Below are positions 1 through 8,546 of a stretch of 64,000 bases of DNA, piece by piece. The notes beneath the pieces are model-generated. The model searched no databases. It was not told the DNA's origin and was given only the letters and a program-made list of their open reading frames with translations. Position 1 is the stretch's first letter. Each line of letters begins with the position of its first letter. Made by a program: the position numbers and the translations under genes. This DNA is from JADJPO01 sp963750395 (lineage in GTDB: Bacteria > Actinomycetota > Actinomycetes > Actinomycetales > Kineosporiaceae), in assembly GCA_963750395.1 (NCBI GenBank), contig CAVVQM010000012.1, positions 310,001 through 374,000 of the forward strand, written 5' to 3'.

Positions 1-781
1 TCGTCGCGCCCTCGAACGAGTACCCGCCGTCGGAGAAGAACTCGGTGGCCGCGACGTCCAGGGCCAGCGCGATATCGCTGCCGAGGGTGAATCCGGCCTT
101 CTCGACCCCCTCGGCGATCACCTCGAGCGCCTCGCGGTTGGTGGGCAGGGACGGCGCGAAGCCACCCTCGTCGCCGAGCCCGGTGGCGTAGCCCTTGCTC
201 TTCAGGACGGACTTGAGCGAGTGATAGACCTCGGCACCCCAGCGCAGCGCCTCACGGAAGGTGGCGGCACCGACCGGGGCGATCATGAACTCCTGGATGT
301 CGACGCCACCGTCCGCGTGGGCGCCGCCGTTGAGGATGTTCATCATCGGAACGGGCAGCAGGTGCGCGTTCGGCCCACCCACGTAGCGGAACAGCGGCAG
401 TTCGGCGGACTCCGCAGCCGCCTTGGCCACCGCGAGGGACACTCCGAGGATCGCGTTGGCGCCCAGCGAGCCCTTGTTGTCGGTGCCGTCCAGGTCGATC
501 ATCGCCTGGTCGACCAGGCGCTGGTCCGAGGCCTCGAACCCGAGCAGTTCGGGAGCGATCTGCTCCATCACCGCGGCGACGGCGAGTTCCACCCCCTTGC
601 CGCCGTAGCGGCCGGTGTCGCCGTCCCGGCGTTCGACCGCCTCGAAGGCCCCCGTGGACGCGCCGGACGGCACCGCCGCACGGGCGATGGTCCCGTCGTT
701 CAGGGCCACCTCCACCTCAACTGTGGGGTTACCTCGCGAATCGAGGATCTCCCGGGCTCCTACGGCTTCGATGGTTGCCAC
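1..781 (-). CDS. eno: Enolase, N-terminal 260 residues (gene runs off the window)
   Basis: Enolase interconverts 2-phosphoglycerate and phosphoenolpyruvate in cytoplasmic glycolysis. The N-terminus reads MATIEAVGAREILDSRGNP, followed by the family loop SGASTG near residue 40 and GDEGGFAPS near residue 205, which holds the catalytic glutamate region. I chose the GTG at 779-781 because the enolase sequence begins there and a GGAG ribosome site lies just upstream. The frame stays open to base 1, so about 165 C-terminal residues, including part of the metal site, are missing from the window. The neighbour mazG is upstream in the same direction, the usual actinobacterial order. Identification is certain; only the 3' end is unseen. 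Confidence 0.97.
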   Translation of the reverse strand, partial: MATIEAVGAREILDSRGNPTVEVEVALNDGTIARAAVPSGASTGAFEAVERRDGDTGRYGGKGVELAVAAVMEQIAPELLGFEASDQRLVDQAMIDLDGTDNKGSLGANAILGVSLAVAKAAAESAELPLFRYVGGPNAHLLPVPMMNILNGGAHADGGVDIQEFMIAPVGAATFREALRWGAEVYHSLKSVLKSKGYATGLGDEGGFAPSLPTNREALEVIAEGVEKAGFTLGSDIALALDVAATEFFSDGGYSFEGAT

Positions 782-832
782 GTTGCCTCTCCTGACGTCG
801 TGAGTGGACCTGGTTCGAGGTGTGCTCCGACC

Positions 833-1870
833 CTATCCATGACTGACCCGCCAGAGCAGTCCCCTGAGGGTGGCCTCTGCGTCCCGATTCAGGCTGCGGG
901 CGAGCACGATGACATCGATGAGCGCCTGCTCGAGGGAATCGGTCGGTGTCGGCGCGCCCGCACCGGCGCGGTGGAGGCGATCGAGCATCTTCTGCGCCCG
1001 GGCCAGTGCGGGCAGGCTCGCCGGGATGCCGTCGAAGACCCCCTCGCGGCGCTTCTCCGAGGCCTTGATCTCCTCCCAGTTCATGGCGACCTGCTCGGGT
1101 CCGTCCACCTCGACGTCAGCGAACACGTGCGGGTGTCGGCGGACGAGCTTGGCCACGATCCCGGCCGCGACCTCGTCGATGCCGAACGGCTCCTGCGGGT
1201 GCTCCTGGGCGATCCGGGCGTGAAAGACGATCTGGAGCAACAGATCTCCGAGTTCCTCGAGCAGATGCTCCCGGCCCGGTCCCCCGGCTGAGGCGTCCAG
1301 GGACTCGACGGCCTCGAGCACCTCGTGGGTCTCCTCGAGAAGGTAGGGCACCAGCGTCGCGTGGGTCTGCTCGGCGTCCCAGGGGCAGCCGCCGGGCGAG
1401 CGCAGCCGGTCCATCACCGCGACGAGGTCGAGCAGCCGAGCCCCGGGCACGTCGTGCGAGCCGCCGAGGAGCTCGACCTCGGGCGGCGGACCGACGACGG
1501 CGCGCCGGGAGAGGTGCTCGGCGAGGGCGTCGGTGAGCCCTGGGTCGCCGTCCGGTGACCCGAACCACGCCACGCTCCCGCGTTCGCCGACCGCTTCCAG
1601 CAGGGTGCCGGCCCGCAGCGCCGGATCGGTGATCCCTTCGGTGGACAGATCCCGGACGGTGATCTGCGCCTGAGCCAGGGCCTGGAGCCAGGCCGGATCG
1701 GGATCCGCCGCCAGCACCGAGTCCGCCTCGCGCAGCACCTGCCAGGCGGGCCAGGTCAGCAGACCCGGAGCGGTGCGAGGGCTGATGACGATCAGGACGA
1801 TCCGCCCGGCGTCCGCGCCCTGCCCGCCGATCGGTCCCTGCGGATCGTCGCTCGTGGCCCGGCCTGTCAG
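833..1870 (-). CDS. mazG: MazG nucleoside triphosphate pyrophosphohydrolase, probable CTG start
   Basis: MazG hydrolyses (d)NTPs to monophosphates and pyrophosphate and cleans the nucleotide pool. The metal-binding motifs are clear: LLEETHEVLEA near residue 177 and EELGDLLLQI near residue 205. The first ~100 residues (RIVLIVISPRTAPGLL onward) resemble the N-terminal extension of mycobacterial MazG, so the start must lie upstream of that segment. There is no ATG, GTG or TTG in frame between the extension and the upstream gene. The best candidate is CTG at 1868-1870, which overlaps the TGA of the upstream lipoprotein gene as CTGA and gives 345 residues, close to family size. Start confidence is moderate; function is secure. 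Confidence 0.9.
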   Translation of the reverse strand: MTGRATSDDPQGPIGGQGADAGRIVLIVISPRTAPGLLTWPAWQVLREADSVLAADPDPAWLQALAQAQITVRDLSTEGITDPALRAGTLLEAVGERGSVAWFGSPDGDPGLTDALAEHLSRRAVVGPPPEVELLGGSHDVPGARLLDLVAVMDRLRSPGGCPWDAEQTHATLVPYLLEETHEVLEAVESLDASAGGPGREHLLEELGDLLLQIVFHARIAQEHPQEPFGIDEVAAGIVAKLVRRHPHVFADVEVDGPEQVAMNWEEIKASEKRREGVFDGIPASLPALARAQKMLDRLHRAGAGAPTPTDSLEQALIDVIVLARSLNRDAEATLRGLLWRVSHG

Positions 1871-2433
1871 GGTGTCGCCGTCGCGTCGGTGGCCTTGATC
1901 CAATCCTCGGTCGGCGGCGCGATCGTGAGCTGCTCGGCGTCGAACTCGCCGTATCGGGGACTGAGGTCGATGGTCGCCGCCCGCACCCGGTCGACCAGTT
2001 CGTCGCGGATCGGTACCCCGCGGTCCTCCGGGATCTGGCTCAGACGGGACGCCGCCTCGGCCGCGCGCAGCACCTCGATGGAGGCGTCGCTGGGTGCCGG
2101 GATCTTCTGGACGAGTTCGCCGCGGGCGTCGGCCGCGCTCACCCCGACCCCGTTCTGCGCCGCGGCGTCGGTGAGGAAGGGCGCCAGGACCAGGTAGTAC
2201 AGCACCTGCTGCTCGGTGAGGGACTGGCCGGTGTAGGTGCGAAGGTCGACGGTCGCGGACTGCACGTCGCTCACGCTGATCCGGCGACCGTCCACGACGG
2301 CCGCCGCGCCGGTCTCGGCCGCCGAGCAACCGCCCAGGCCCACGACGACGGCCAGGGCCACCGCAACCGCGGTGAGACGTCGGCGGACGGCACTCGCCGG
2401 ACTCGGCGGGCGAACGGTTGAGGTGCGGGTCAC
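1867..2433 (-). CDS. SurA-N-like lipoprotein
   Basis: Predicted 188-residue exported lipoprotein. An arginine-rich start and a hydrophobic stretch (about residues 20-35) end in the lipobox GLGGC with the acylated cysteine at residue 36. The mature part (AVVDGRRISVSDVQSA and following) resembles the helical N-terminal domain of SurA/PpiC-type chaperones; no rotamase domain follows. A lipoprotein of this kind commonly sits between mfd and mazG in actinobacteria. I place the start at GTG 2431-2433, preceded by AAGGGA with 6-base spacing; a longer frame exists but has no ribosome site. Its stop overlaps the presumed CTG start of mazG, so the two are probably translationally coupled. A chaperone role is inferred from the fold only. 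Confidence 0.8.
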   Translation of the reverse strand: MTRTSTVRPPSPASAVRRRLTAVAVALAVVVGLGGCSAAETGAAAVVDGRRISVSDVQSATVDLRTYTGQSLTEQQVLYYLVLAPFLTDAAAQNGVGVSAADARGELVQKIPAPSDASIEVLRAAEAASRLSQIPEDRGVPIRDELVDRVRAATIDLSPRYGEFDAEQLTIAPPTEDWIKATDATATP

Positions 2434-2585
2434 GACGGTCCCTTCTCGACGGCGGCCCACGGCCGGCATGGGCCGCCCCCGATGCTAGCGCCACGCACCC
2501 CGGGCGCAGACCTCACCCCGGGTGCGCCGAGCTCTCGGAGCGGGCAGGATCGGCTCCACCGCCCGGACCTGCCAGGGAGTCGGCC

Positions 2586-3584
2586 ATGAGCACAGTCGAA
2601 GACCACCCGGTCGAGGTGGTCTGCCGCGCCGGCGACGGCGACCGGATCAGCGTTCTCGCGCCCCGCGACGTGCCGCTGGGCGGGCCGCGGGGGATGCTGG
2701 TACGACGGACCCTGCCTCAGCGCAGCCGCTCCCTGATCGGTGCCTGGTGCTTCCTGGACCACTACGGCCCCGAACCCGTCGAGGCCTCGGGCGGCATGAA
2801 CGTGCCGCCACACCCCCACACCGGCCTGCAGACGGTGAGCTGGCTGTTCTCCGGTCGCGTCGAACACCGCGACAGCGCCGGCTTCCACGCGATCGTACGA
2901 CCGGGCGAGCTCAACCTGATGACGGCCGGTCGGGGAATCAGCCATTCCGAGCGCTCGACCGCGGACACCGAGGTGTTGCACGGGGTGCAGCTGTGGATCG
3001 CCCTGCCGGATGTCGCCCGGTTCACCGACAAGAGGTTCGAGCACTTCGCCCCACCGGTGCTGCGCGGCCGGTCCTGGCGGGCCCAGGTCTTCCTCGGCAG
3101 CCTGCTGGGTCAGACCTCCCCGGTGTCCACCCACTCCCCCCTGCTGGGCGCCGAGCTGGTTCTGGACCCCGGTGCCGAGCTGGACCTCAGTCTCGATGCC
3201 GCCTTCGAACACGGGGTGCTGGCCGATCAGGGGAAGGTCACGCTGTCCGCGGCGGATCAGACCGCCCGCGTCCAGCAGGCGCACCTGGCACACCTGTCGC
3301 CCGGCACCACCCGCCTCACCCTCACCGCCGGCGAGCACGGGGCGCGGCTGATCGTGCTGGGCGGGACCCCGTTCGGCGAGCAGATCGTGATGTGGTGGAA
3401 CTTCGTCGGACGCAGCCACGACGAGATCGTCGCCTTCCGCGATCGGTGGCAGCGCGAGATCGGCGCCGACGGGCCGGAGCCGGCCACCGATGCACCGGAC
3501 CGGTACGGGCTCCCGGACGACGATCCGGGTTCACCGTTGCCGGCGCCGCCGCTGCCGAACGCCCGACTCACCCCACGGGGCTGA
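2586..3584 (+). CDS. Pirin family protein
   Basis: A 332-residue two-cupin pirin. The N-terminal cupin holds the metal ligands in PPHPHTGLQTVSW (residues ~74-86) and a further histidine in the following strand (EHRDSAGF). The pirin-typical segment LNLMTAGRGISHSER lies near residue 115 and the C-terminal cupin continues to about residue 290. Pirins are iron-binding proteins; some have quercetin dioxygenase activity and others act as transcriptional cofactors, so the specific role is unknown. The start is ATG 2586 behind GGGAG. It is transcribed towards mfd, with only 32 bases between the convergent ends. Confidence 0.88.
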   Translation: MSTVEDHPVEVVCRAGDGDRISVLAPRDVPLGGPRGMLVRRTLPQRSRSLIGAWCFLDHYGPEPVEASGGMNVPPHPHTGLQTVSWLFSGRVEHRDSAGFHAIVRPGELNLMTAGRGISHSERSTADTEVLHGVQLWIALPDVARFTDKRFEHFAPPVLRGRSWRAQVFLGSLLGQTSPVSTHSPLLGAELVLDPGAELDLSLDAAFEHGVLADQGKVTLSAADQTARVQQAHLAHLSPGTTRLTLTAGEHGARLIVLGGTPFGEQIVMWWNFVGRSHDEIVAFRDRWQREIGADGPEPATDAPDRYGLPDDDPGSPLPAPPLPNARLTPRG

Positions 3585-3616
3585 TCACTGCCGACCTGCC
3601 GGCGATTCTCGGGTGG

Positions 3617-6600
3617 TCAGCGGGTGCCGACCGCCGAGGCGGTGGCCACCGAGTCGAGCAGCACGGCCCTCACCACCTCGCCCGCCCACGCCAGGACGGC
3701 CTCGTCGCGCACGGGCCGGCCGCCCACCCTGGCCGTCATCGGGCGCGGCACCAGGATCTGGCGTACCGCGGGTTTGACCAGCGAGCCCGGATACAGCCGC
3801 TTGAGGCGCATCTGGGCCGACTCCGGCAGGTCCACCGGGGCGAACCGGATGGTGTTGCCCTGAGCGCCGACCTCGGTGAGCCCGGCCTGCCTGGCCAGCA
3901 GCCGGAAGCGTGCCACCGCCAGCAACCGCTCGGCCGGCTCCGGCAGCGGGCCGTAGCGATCGACGAGTTCCTCCCGGACGGCGTCCACCACCTCCGACGT
4001 CGAGGCCTCGGCGATCTTGCGGTAGGCCTCCAGCCGAAGCCGCTCCCCCGGGATGTAGTCGTGCGGCAGGTGGGCGTCCACCGGCAGCTCGACCTTCATC
4101 TCGACGTGCGCGGTCTCGTCGCTCTCGCCGCGGAACTCGGCGACCGCCTCGGAGACCATGCGCACGTAGAGGTCGAACCCGACACCGGCGATGTGCCCGG
4201 ACTGCTCGCCGCCCAGCAGGTTTCCGGCGCCCCGGATCTCCAGGTCCTTCATCGCCACCTGCATGCCCGAACCGAGGTCGGTGTTCTGCGCGATGGTGGA
4301 GAGTCGGTCGTGCGCGGTCTCGGTCAGCGGCCGTTCCGGGGGGTAGAGGAAGTAGGCGTAGGCCCGTTCGCGGCCGCGGCCCACGCGCCCGCGCAGCTGG
4401 TGCAGCTGGCTCAGGCCGAAGACGTCGGCCCGTTCGAGGATCAACGTGTTGGTGTTGGAGATGTCCAGCCCGGTCTCGATGATCGTGGTGCACACCAGGA
4501 CGTCGTACCGCTTCTCCCAGAAATCGACGATCACCTGCTCGAGGGTGTGCTCTCCCATCTTGCCGTGTGCGGTGGCGATCCGGGCCTCGGGTACGAGCTC
4601 GCGCAGCCGGGCCGCCGACCGCTCGATGGAGTCGACCTTGTTGTGCACGTAGAAGACCTGACCCTCGCGCAGCAGCTCCCGGCGGACAGCGGCCGCGATC
4701 TGTCGTTCCTCGTAGGCGCCGACGAAGGTCAACACCGGATGGCGTTCCTCGGGAGGCGTTGCCAGCGTGGACATCTCACGAATCCCGGTGACCGCCATCT
4801 CCAACGTCCGCGGGATCGGCGTCGCCGACATCGCCAGCACGTCGACGTTGGTCCGCAGCTGCTTGAGCTTCTCCTTGTGCTCCACCCCGAAGCGCTGCTC
4901 CTCATCGACGACGACCAGCCCGAGATCCTTGAACCGCACCCCCGCCGAGAGCAGCCGGTGGGTGCCGATCACGACGTCCACCGACCCGTCGGCCAGGCCG
5001 TCCAGGGTCGCCGTGGCCTGGGCGTCGGACTGGAAGCGCGACAACGCCCGGACCACCACCGGGAAGTTGGCGTACCGCTCGGTGAAGGTCTCGTAGTGCT
5101 GTTGAACCAGAAGGGTCGTCGGCACCAGGACGGCCACCTGCTTGCCGTCCTGCACCGCCTTGAAGGCGGCCCGGACGGCGATCTCCGTCTTGCCGTAGCC
5201 GACGTCACCACAGATCAGTCGATCCATCGGGATCGGCTTCTCCATGTCCTGCTTGACCTCGTCGATACAGGCGAGCTGGTCGGGGGTCTCCACGTAGACG
5301 AAGGCGTCCTCGAGCTCGCGCTGCCACGGGGTGTCCGGGCCGAACGCGTGCCCGGAGGTGGCCATCCGGGCCGAGTAGAGCTGGATCAGCTCCCCGGCGA
5401 TCTGGCGGACCGCCTTGCGGGCGCGGCCCTTGGCCTTGGCCCAGTCCGCCCCGCCCATCTTGTTCAGCTGGGGCGCCTCACCGCCCACGTAGCGTGTCAC
5501 CTGGTCGAGCGAGTCGCTCGGGACGAACAACCGGTCGCCGGGATGGCCCCGCTTGGAGGGCGCGTACTCGATGACCAGATACTCCCGCGTGGCCCCGCCG
5601 ACCGTGCGCTGCATCATCTCGACGTACTTGCCGACCCCGTGCTGCTCGTGCACGACGAAGTCGCCCGGGCGGAGCTGCAGCGGGTCCACGGTCTTGCGGC
5701 GCCTGCTCGGCAACCGGCGCATATCCCTTGTCGCCGAACGGCTCCCGGCGATGTCCGCCTCGGTGACCAGGGCCAGCTTCAGCCCCTCGCAGATGAATCC
5801 GTGCTCGATCGCCGCCGTGGTGACGTGCACCAACGCCGGCTGCGGAGCCTGCTCCAGGGAGGTCTCCACCCGGGCGGGCACATCGGCGTCGGCGAGTACC
5901 TCCGCCAGCCGCTTGGCCGGACCGTGCCCCTCGGTGGTGGTCACCACGGCCCAGCCGTCATGCACCATGGCCCGCAGGTCCGCGAGGGCCTTCTCGATCT
6001 CACCGCGGTAGCCGGCCACCTCCCGCGCACCGATCGTGACGACCTCGCCCGGCCCGTCGTCGAACTCGTCGGACTCGTCGGACTCGTCGAACTCGGCGAG
6101 TTCGACGTCGCGGGCCATCGAGGTCATCGTCCACCACGGGATGCCGGTGAGCAGTGCATGACCGCGCACCTGCGCGAGCGAGGCGTAGGAGCCGCTGCCC
6201 AGGTCGACCGGCAGTTCGTTGCCGACGGCCGCGTTCACCCAGGATGCGGCCAGGAACTCCGCACTGGTGGCGACCAGGTCGTGCGCTCGCCGGCGGACCC
6301 GCTCCGGATCGAGCAGGACGACGTGGGTGTCGGGGCGCAACAGGTCAAGCAGCGGCTGCATGCCCTCGACCAGCACTGGAGCCAGGGACTCCATGCCCTC
6401 GACGGCGATGCCGTCGGCGATCTTGGTGAGCATGTCGGCCACGCCCGGCATGTCCTCCGCCCGCGCCGCGGCACGCTTGCGGACCGCCTCGGTCAGCAGC
6501 ACCTCACGGCACGCCGGGGCCCACAGCCCCGCGGGGGCGATCTCCAGTGAGCGCTGGTCCGCGACCGCGAACCAGCGGATCTCCTCGACGTCGTCGCCCC

Positions 6601-7228
6601 AGAACTCGATCCGCAGCGGGTGGTCCTGCGTGGGGGGGAAGACGTCCAGGATCCCCCCGCGGACGGCGAACTCGCCGCGCCGCTCGACCATGTCGACCCG
6701 CGTGTAGGCGGCCTCGGCCAGCGCCTGCACCACGTCGTCCATCGACGTGCTCTGACCGGGCACGAGGGTGACCGGTTCGAGGTCGCCGAGCCCACGGATC
6801 ACCGGCTGCAGCACGGCGCGTACCGGGGCCACCAGCACCCGGATCTCGCCGGTCGCCGGGTCGTCCGGGTCCGGGTGCGCCAGCCGGCGCAGGACGGCGA
6901 GGCGGCGGCCGACGGTGTCCGAGCGCGGGCTGAGCCGCTCATGGGGCAGGGTCTCCCAGGCGGGCAACTCGGCGACCTGGTCCTCGGGCAGGTAGCAGCG
7001 CAGAGCGGCCGTGACGTCCTCGCTCTGCCGGCCGGTGGCGGTGACGACCAGCAGCGGGCGGGCCGCACCGAGCGGAGCGTCGGCCGCGATCGCAGCCAGC
7101 GCCGAGGGGCGGACCCCCTCCGGCGCCACCACGTCGAGCAGGGCGGTCCCCGACGAGCGAGCGGCCTCGCGCAGTCGGGCCACCCCCGGGTCGCGGCGTA
7201 CGGCGTCCAGCACCCCGGTCAGGCTCAT
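3617..7228 (-). CDS. mfd: Transcription-repair coupling factor Mfd
   Basis: Mfd is a DNA translocase that removes RNA polymerase stalled at lesions and recruits UvrA. The 1203-residue product has the expected order: a UvrB-like N-terminal half, a CarD-like RNA-polymerase-interaction domain (PGDFVVHEQHGVGKYV, about residues 525-590), the helicase core with Walker A GDVGYGKTE near residue 676 and the DEEQ box (VVDEEQRFGVEHKE) near 776, then the TRCF C-terminal domain. I prefer ATG 7226-7228 (MSLTGVLDAV, matching other actinobacterial Mfd starts) to the GTG two codons upstream. A weak -10-like TACAAC seven bases upstream suggests a leaderless transcript. No internal anomaly seen. Confidence 0.97.
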   Translation of the reverse strand: MSLTGVLDAVRRDPGVARLREAARSSGTALLDVVAPEGVRPSALAAIAADAPLGAARPLLVVTATGRQSEDVTAALRCYLPEDQVAELPAWETLPHERLSPRSDTVGRRLAVLRRLAHPDPDDPATGEIRVLVAPVRAVLQPVIRGLGDLEPVTLVPGQSTSMDDVVQALAEAAYTRVDMVERRGEFAVRGGILDVFPPTQDHPLRIEFWGDDVEEIRWFAVADQRSLEIAPAGLWAPACREVLLTEAVRKRAAARAEDMPGVADMLTKIADGIAVEGMESLAPVLVEGMQPLLDLLRPDTHVVLLDPERVRRRAHDLVATSAEFLAASWVNAAVGNELPVDLGSGSYASLAQVRGHALLTGIPWWTMTSMARDVELAEFDESDESDEFDDGPGEVVTIGAREVAGYRGEIEKALADLRAMVHDGWAVVTTTEGHGPAKRLAEVLADADVPARVETSLEQAPQPALVHVTTAAIEHGFICEGLKLALVTEADIAGSRSATRDMRRLPSRRRKTVDPLQLRPGDFVVHEQHGVGKYVEMMQRTVGGATREYLVIEYAPSKRGHPGDRLFVPSDSLDQVTRYVGGEAPQLNKMGGADWAKAKGRARKAVRQIAGELIQLYSARMATSGHAFGPDTPWQRELEDAFVYVETPDQLACIDEVKQDMEKPIPMDRLICGDVGYGKTEIAVRAAFKAVQDGKQVAVLVPTTLLVQQHYETFTERYANFPVVVRALSRFQSDAQATATLDGLADGSVDVVIGTHRLLSAGVRFKDLGLVVVDEEQRFGVEHKEKLKQLRTNVDVLAMSATPIPRTLEMAVTGIREMSTLATPPEERHPVLTFVGAYEERQIAAAVRRELLREGQVFYVHNKVDSIERSAARLRELVPEARIATAHGKMGEHTLEQVIVDFWEKRYDVLVCTTIIETGLDISNTNTLILERADVFGLSQLHQLRGRVGRGRERAYAYFLYPPERPLTETAHDRLSTIAQNTDLGSGMQVAMKDLEIRGAGNLLGGEQSGHIAGVGFDLYVRMVSEAVAEFRGESDETAHVEMKVELPVDAHLPHDYIPGERLRLEAYRKIAEASTSEVVDAVREELVDRYGPLPEPAERLLAVARFRLLARQAGLTEVGAQGNTIRFAPVDLPESAQMRLKRLYPGSLVKPAVRQILVPRPMTARVGGRPVRDEAVLAWAGEVVRAVLLDSVATASAVGTR

Positions 7229-7261
7229 GCCCACAGTTGTAACGCGGCGGGCCGCCGTTTC

Positions 7262-8323
7262 CTAAACCGTGGCGGTGGGCACCCTCTCCCGACGGCTCGG
7301 GCCGAAGACCGCCACGACCAGGCCGGCGAGCAGGGCTGCCATACCGCCCACGGCCAGGTTCACCGGCAGCCGGGGCGCGGTCCGGTCGGTGGGAGGCACG
7401 GCGGTGGTGATCACCCGGCCCCCGCTGGTGGCCTTGATCGAGGTCAGCTGCCGCTGCACTGCCAGCAACGACCGCAGCGAGTCCCGATAACTGGCGGTGT
7501 CTCCCCCGGCGGCGAGGGCCTCGTCGACCGTCTTGATCTGCTCCTGGACCGAGACCAGGCTGCGGTCGGCGTCCTCGGCGGCGTTCGCCTCGCGATAGGC
7601 CAGGAAGGCGGTCGCCACGGTCTGAGCGCCCTGCGCCGCGGCCTGCGCCGTGCTCGATCGGTAGGAGATGTCGAGCACCTGGGTGCCCTGGGGGGAGGAG
7701 ACACTCAGCGACCGGCGCACCTCGTCCGGTTCGAGGCCGAGCGTCTCTCCGGCCGTGGTGGCAACGGCCAGCGACGAGGCCAGTTCGGCCTCGGTCGCCA
7801 TGTTGAGCACATTGTCGAGGTTGACACTGCCGAACTGCTCGGCGATCACCGGCTGCACCAGGACCGAGGCACGTGCCGTGTAGACGGGTGTGGCGATGAG
7901 CGTGGCCAGCACGGCCAGAGCCAGCCCGACCGCCACCGGAACAGCGATCACGGGCCAGCGGCCGCGGATCCTCGCGAGCACGTCGCCGACGGTCAACCCA
8001 CCCGAGCCCCCGGCGACGGAGCCGCCGTCCCCCATGGCGGGAAGGGGGACCGCGGCCAACATGTAACCCGGCGGGAGGTCGCTCACCCCGCGAGGGGCCG
8101 ATGCGGGCCTGGCCGCGGGCGCCTGCCTCGGCGGCGGACCCGCCGCCCGCCTCGGGGCCGGCGGCCCATCGACTGGACGTCTCACCGGTGCCGGACGTCG
8201 GGGGCCGTCTGGCGCCGCCGAGGGCCCCGCGGGGGCCCCCTGCCGGGCGACCGGCGGGCCGGATGGGGTCGTCGCGCCCTCTGCGGGCATCCGACGAGGG
8301 GTCGCCGGTGTCTCCTGCTGCAT
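7262..8323 (-). CDS. Wzz/YveK-like polysaccharide co-polymerase
   Basis: Predicted inner-membrane chain-length regulator for surface polysaccharide. About 130 proline- and alanine-rich cytoplasmic residues precede a first membrane segment (WPVIAVPVAVGLALAVLAT). An extracytoplasmic domain follows with the Wzz-family YTARASVLVQP motif and coiled-coil sequence, then a second membrane segment (VNLAVGGMAALLAGLVVAVF) and a short basic tail. No tyrosine-kinase domain follows, so this is the membrane adaptor only. I chose ATG 8321-8323, with GAGGA about 10 bases upstream; a longer frame to 8557 lacks a ribosome site. It is divergent from the polysaccharide genes beginning at 8547, which supports the role. 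The start is the least certain part. Confidence 0.75.
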   Translation of the reverse strand: MQQETPATPRRMPAEGATTPSGPPVARQGAPAGPSAAPDGPRRPAPVRRPVDGPPAPRRAAGPPPRQAPAARPASAPRGVSDLPPGYMLAAVPLPAMGDGGSVAGGSGGLTVGDVLARIRGRWPVIAVPVAVGLALAVLATLIATPVYTARASVLVQPVIAEQFGSVNLDNVLNMATEAELASSLAVATTAGETLGLEPDEVRRSLSVSSPQGTQVLDISYRSSTAQAAAQGAQTVATAFLAYREANAAEDADRSLVSVQEQIKTVDEALAAGGDTASYRDSLRSLLAVQRQLTSIKATSGGRVITTAVPPTDRTAPRLPVNLAVGGMAALLAGLVVAVFGPSRRERVPTATV

Positions 8324-8546
8324 GTCGGACCAGTCCTCACGAGGGGCGCTGCCCCTCAGGCGCGCGATGTGTCGGGTTCTCGCCCTCTCTGTCGTCACGT
8401 CGCCGCCCCCGCCTGAGGGTGCGTACGCCCGAACGCACGAATAGCCCGGGCGGGGGTGTTGGGCGCACCGCGGGTCGCCGATGTCCACACAGTCCCGCCG
8501 GGCGGAGCAGACCGGCATGTTCAGCGACTCGGCAACGGAGACCGTG

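Noticed and set aside
2522..6550. A 1342-codon open frame on the plus strand opposite mfd
   Set aside because: It is the high-GC antisense shadow of mfd and the pirin gene; it has low-complexity Arg/Pro/Gly composition and no motifs, while mfd is intact on the other strand.
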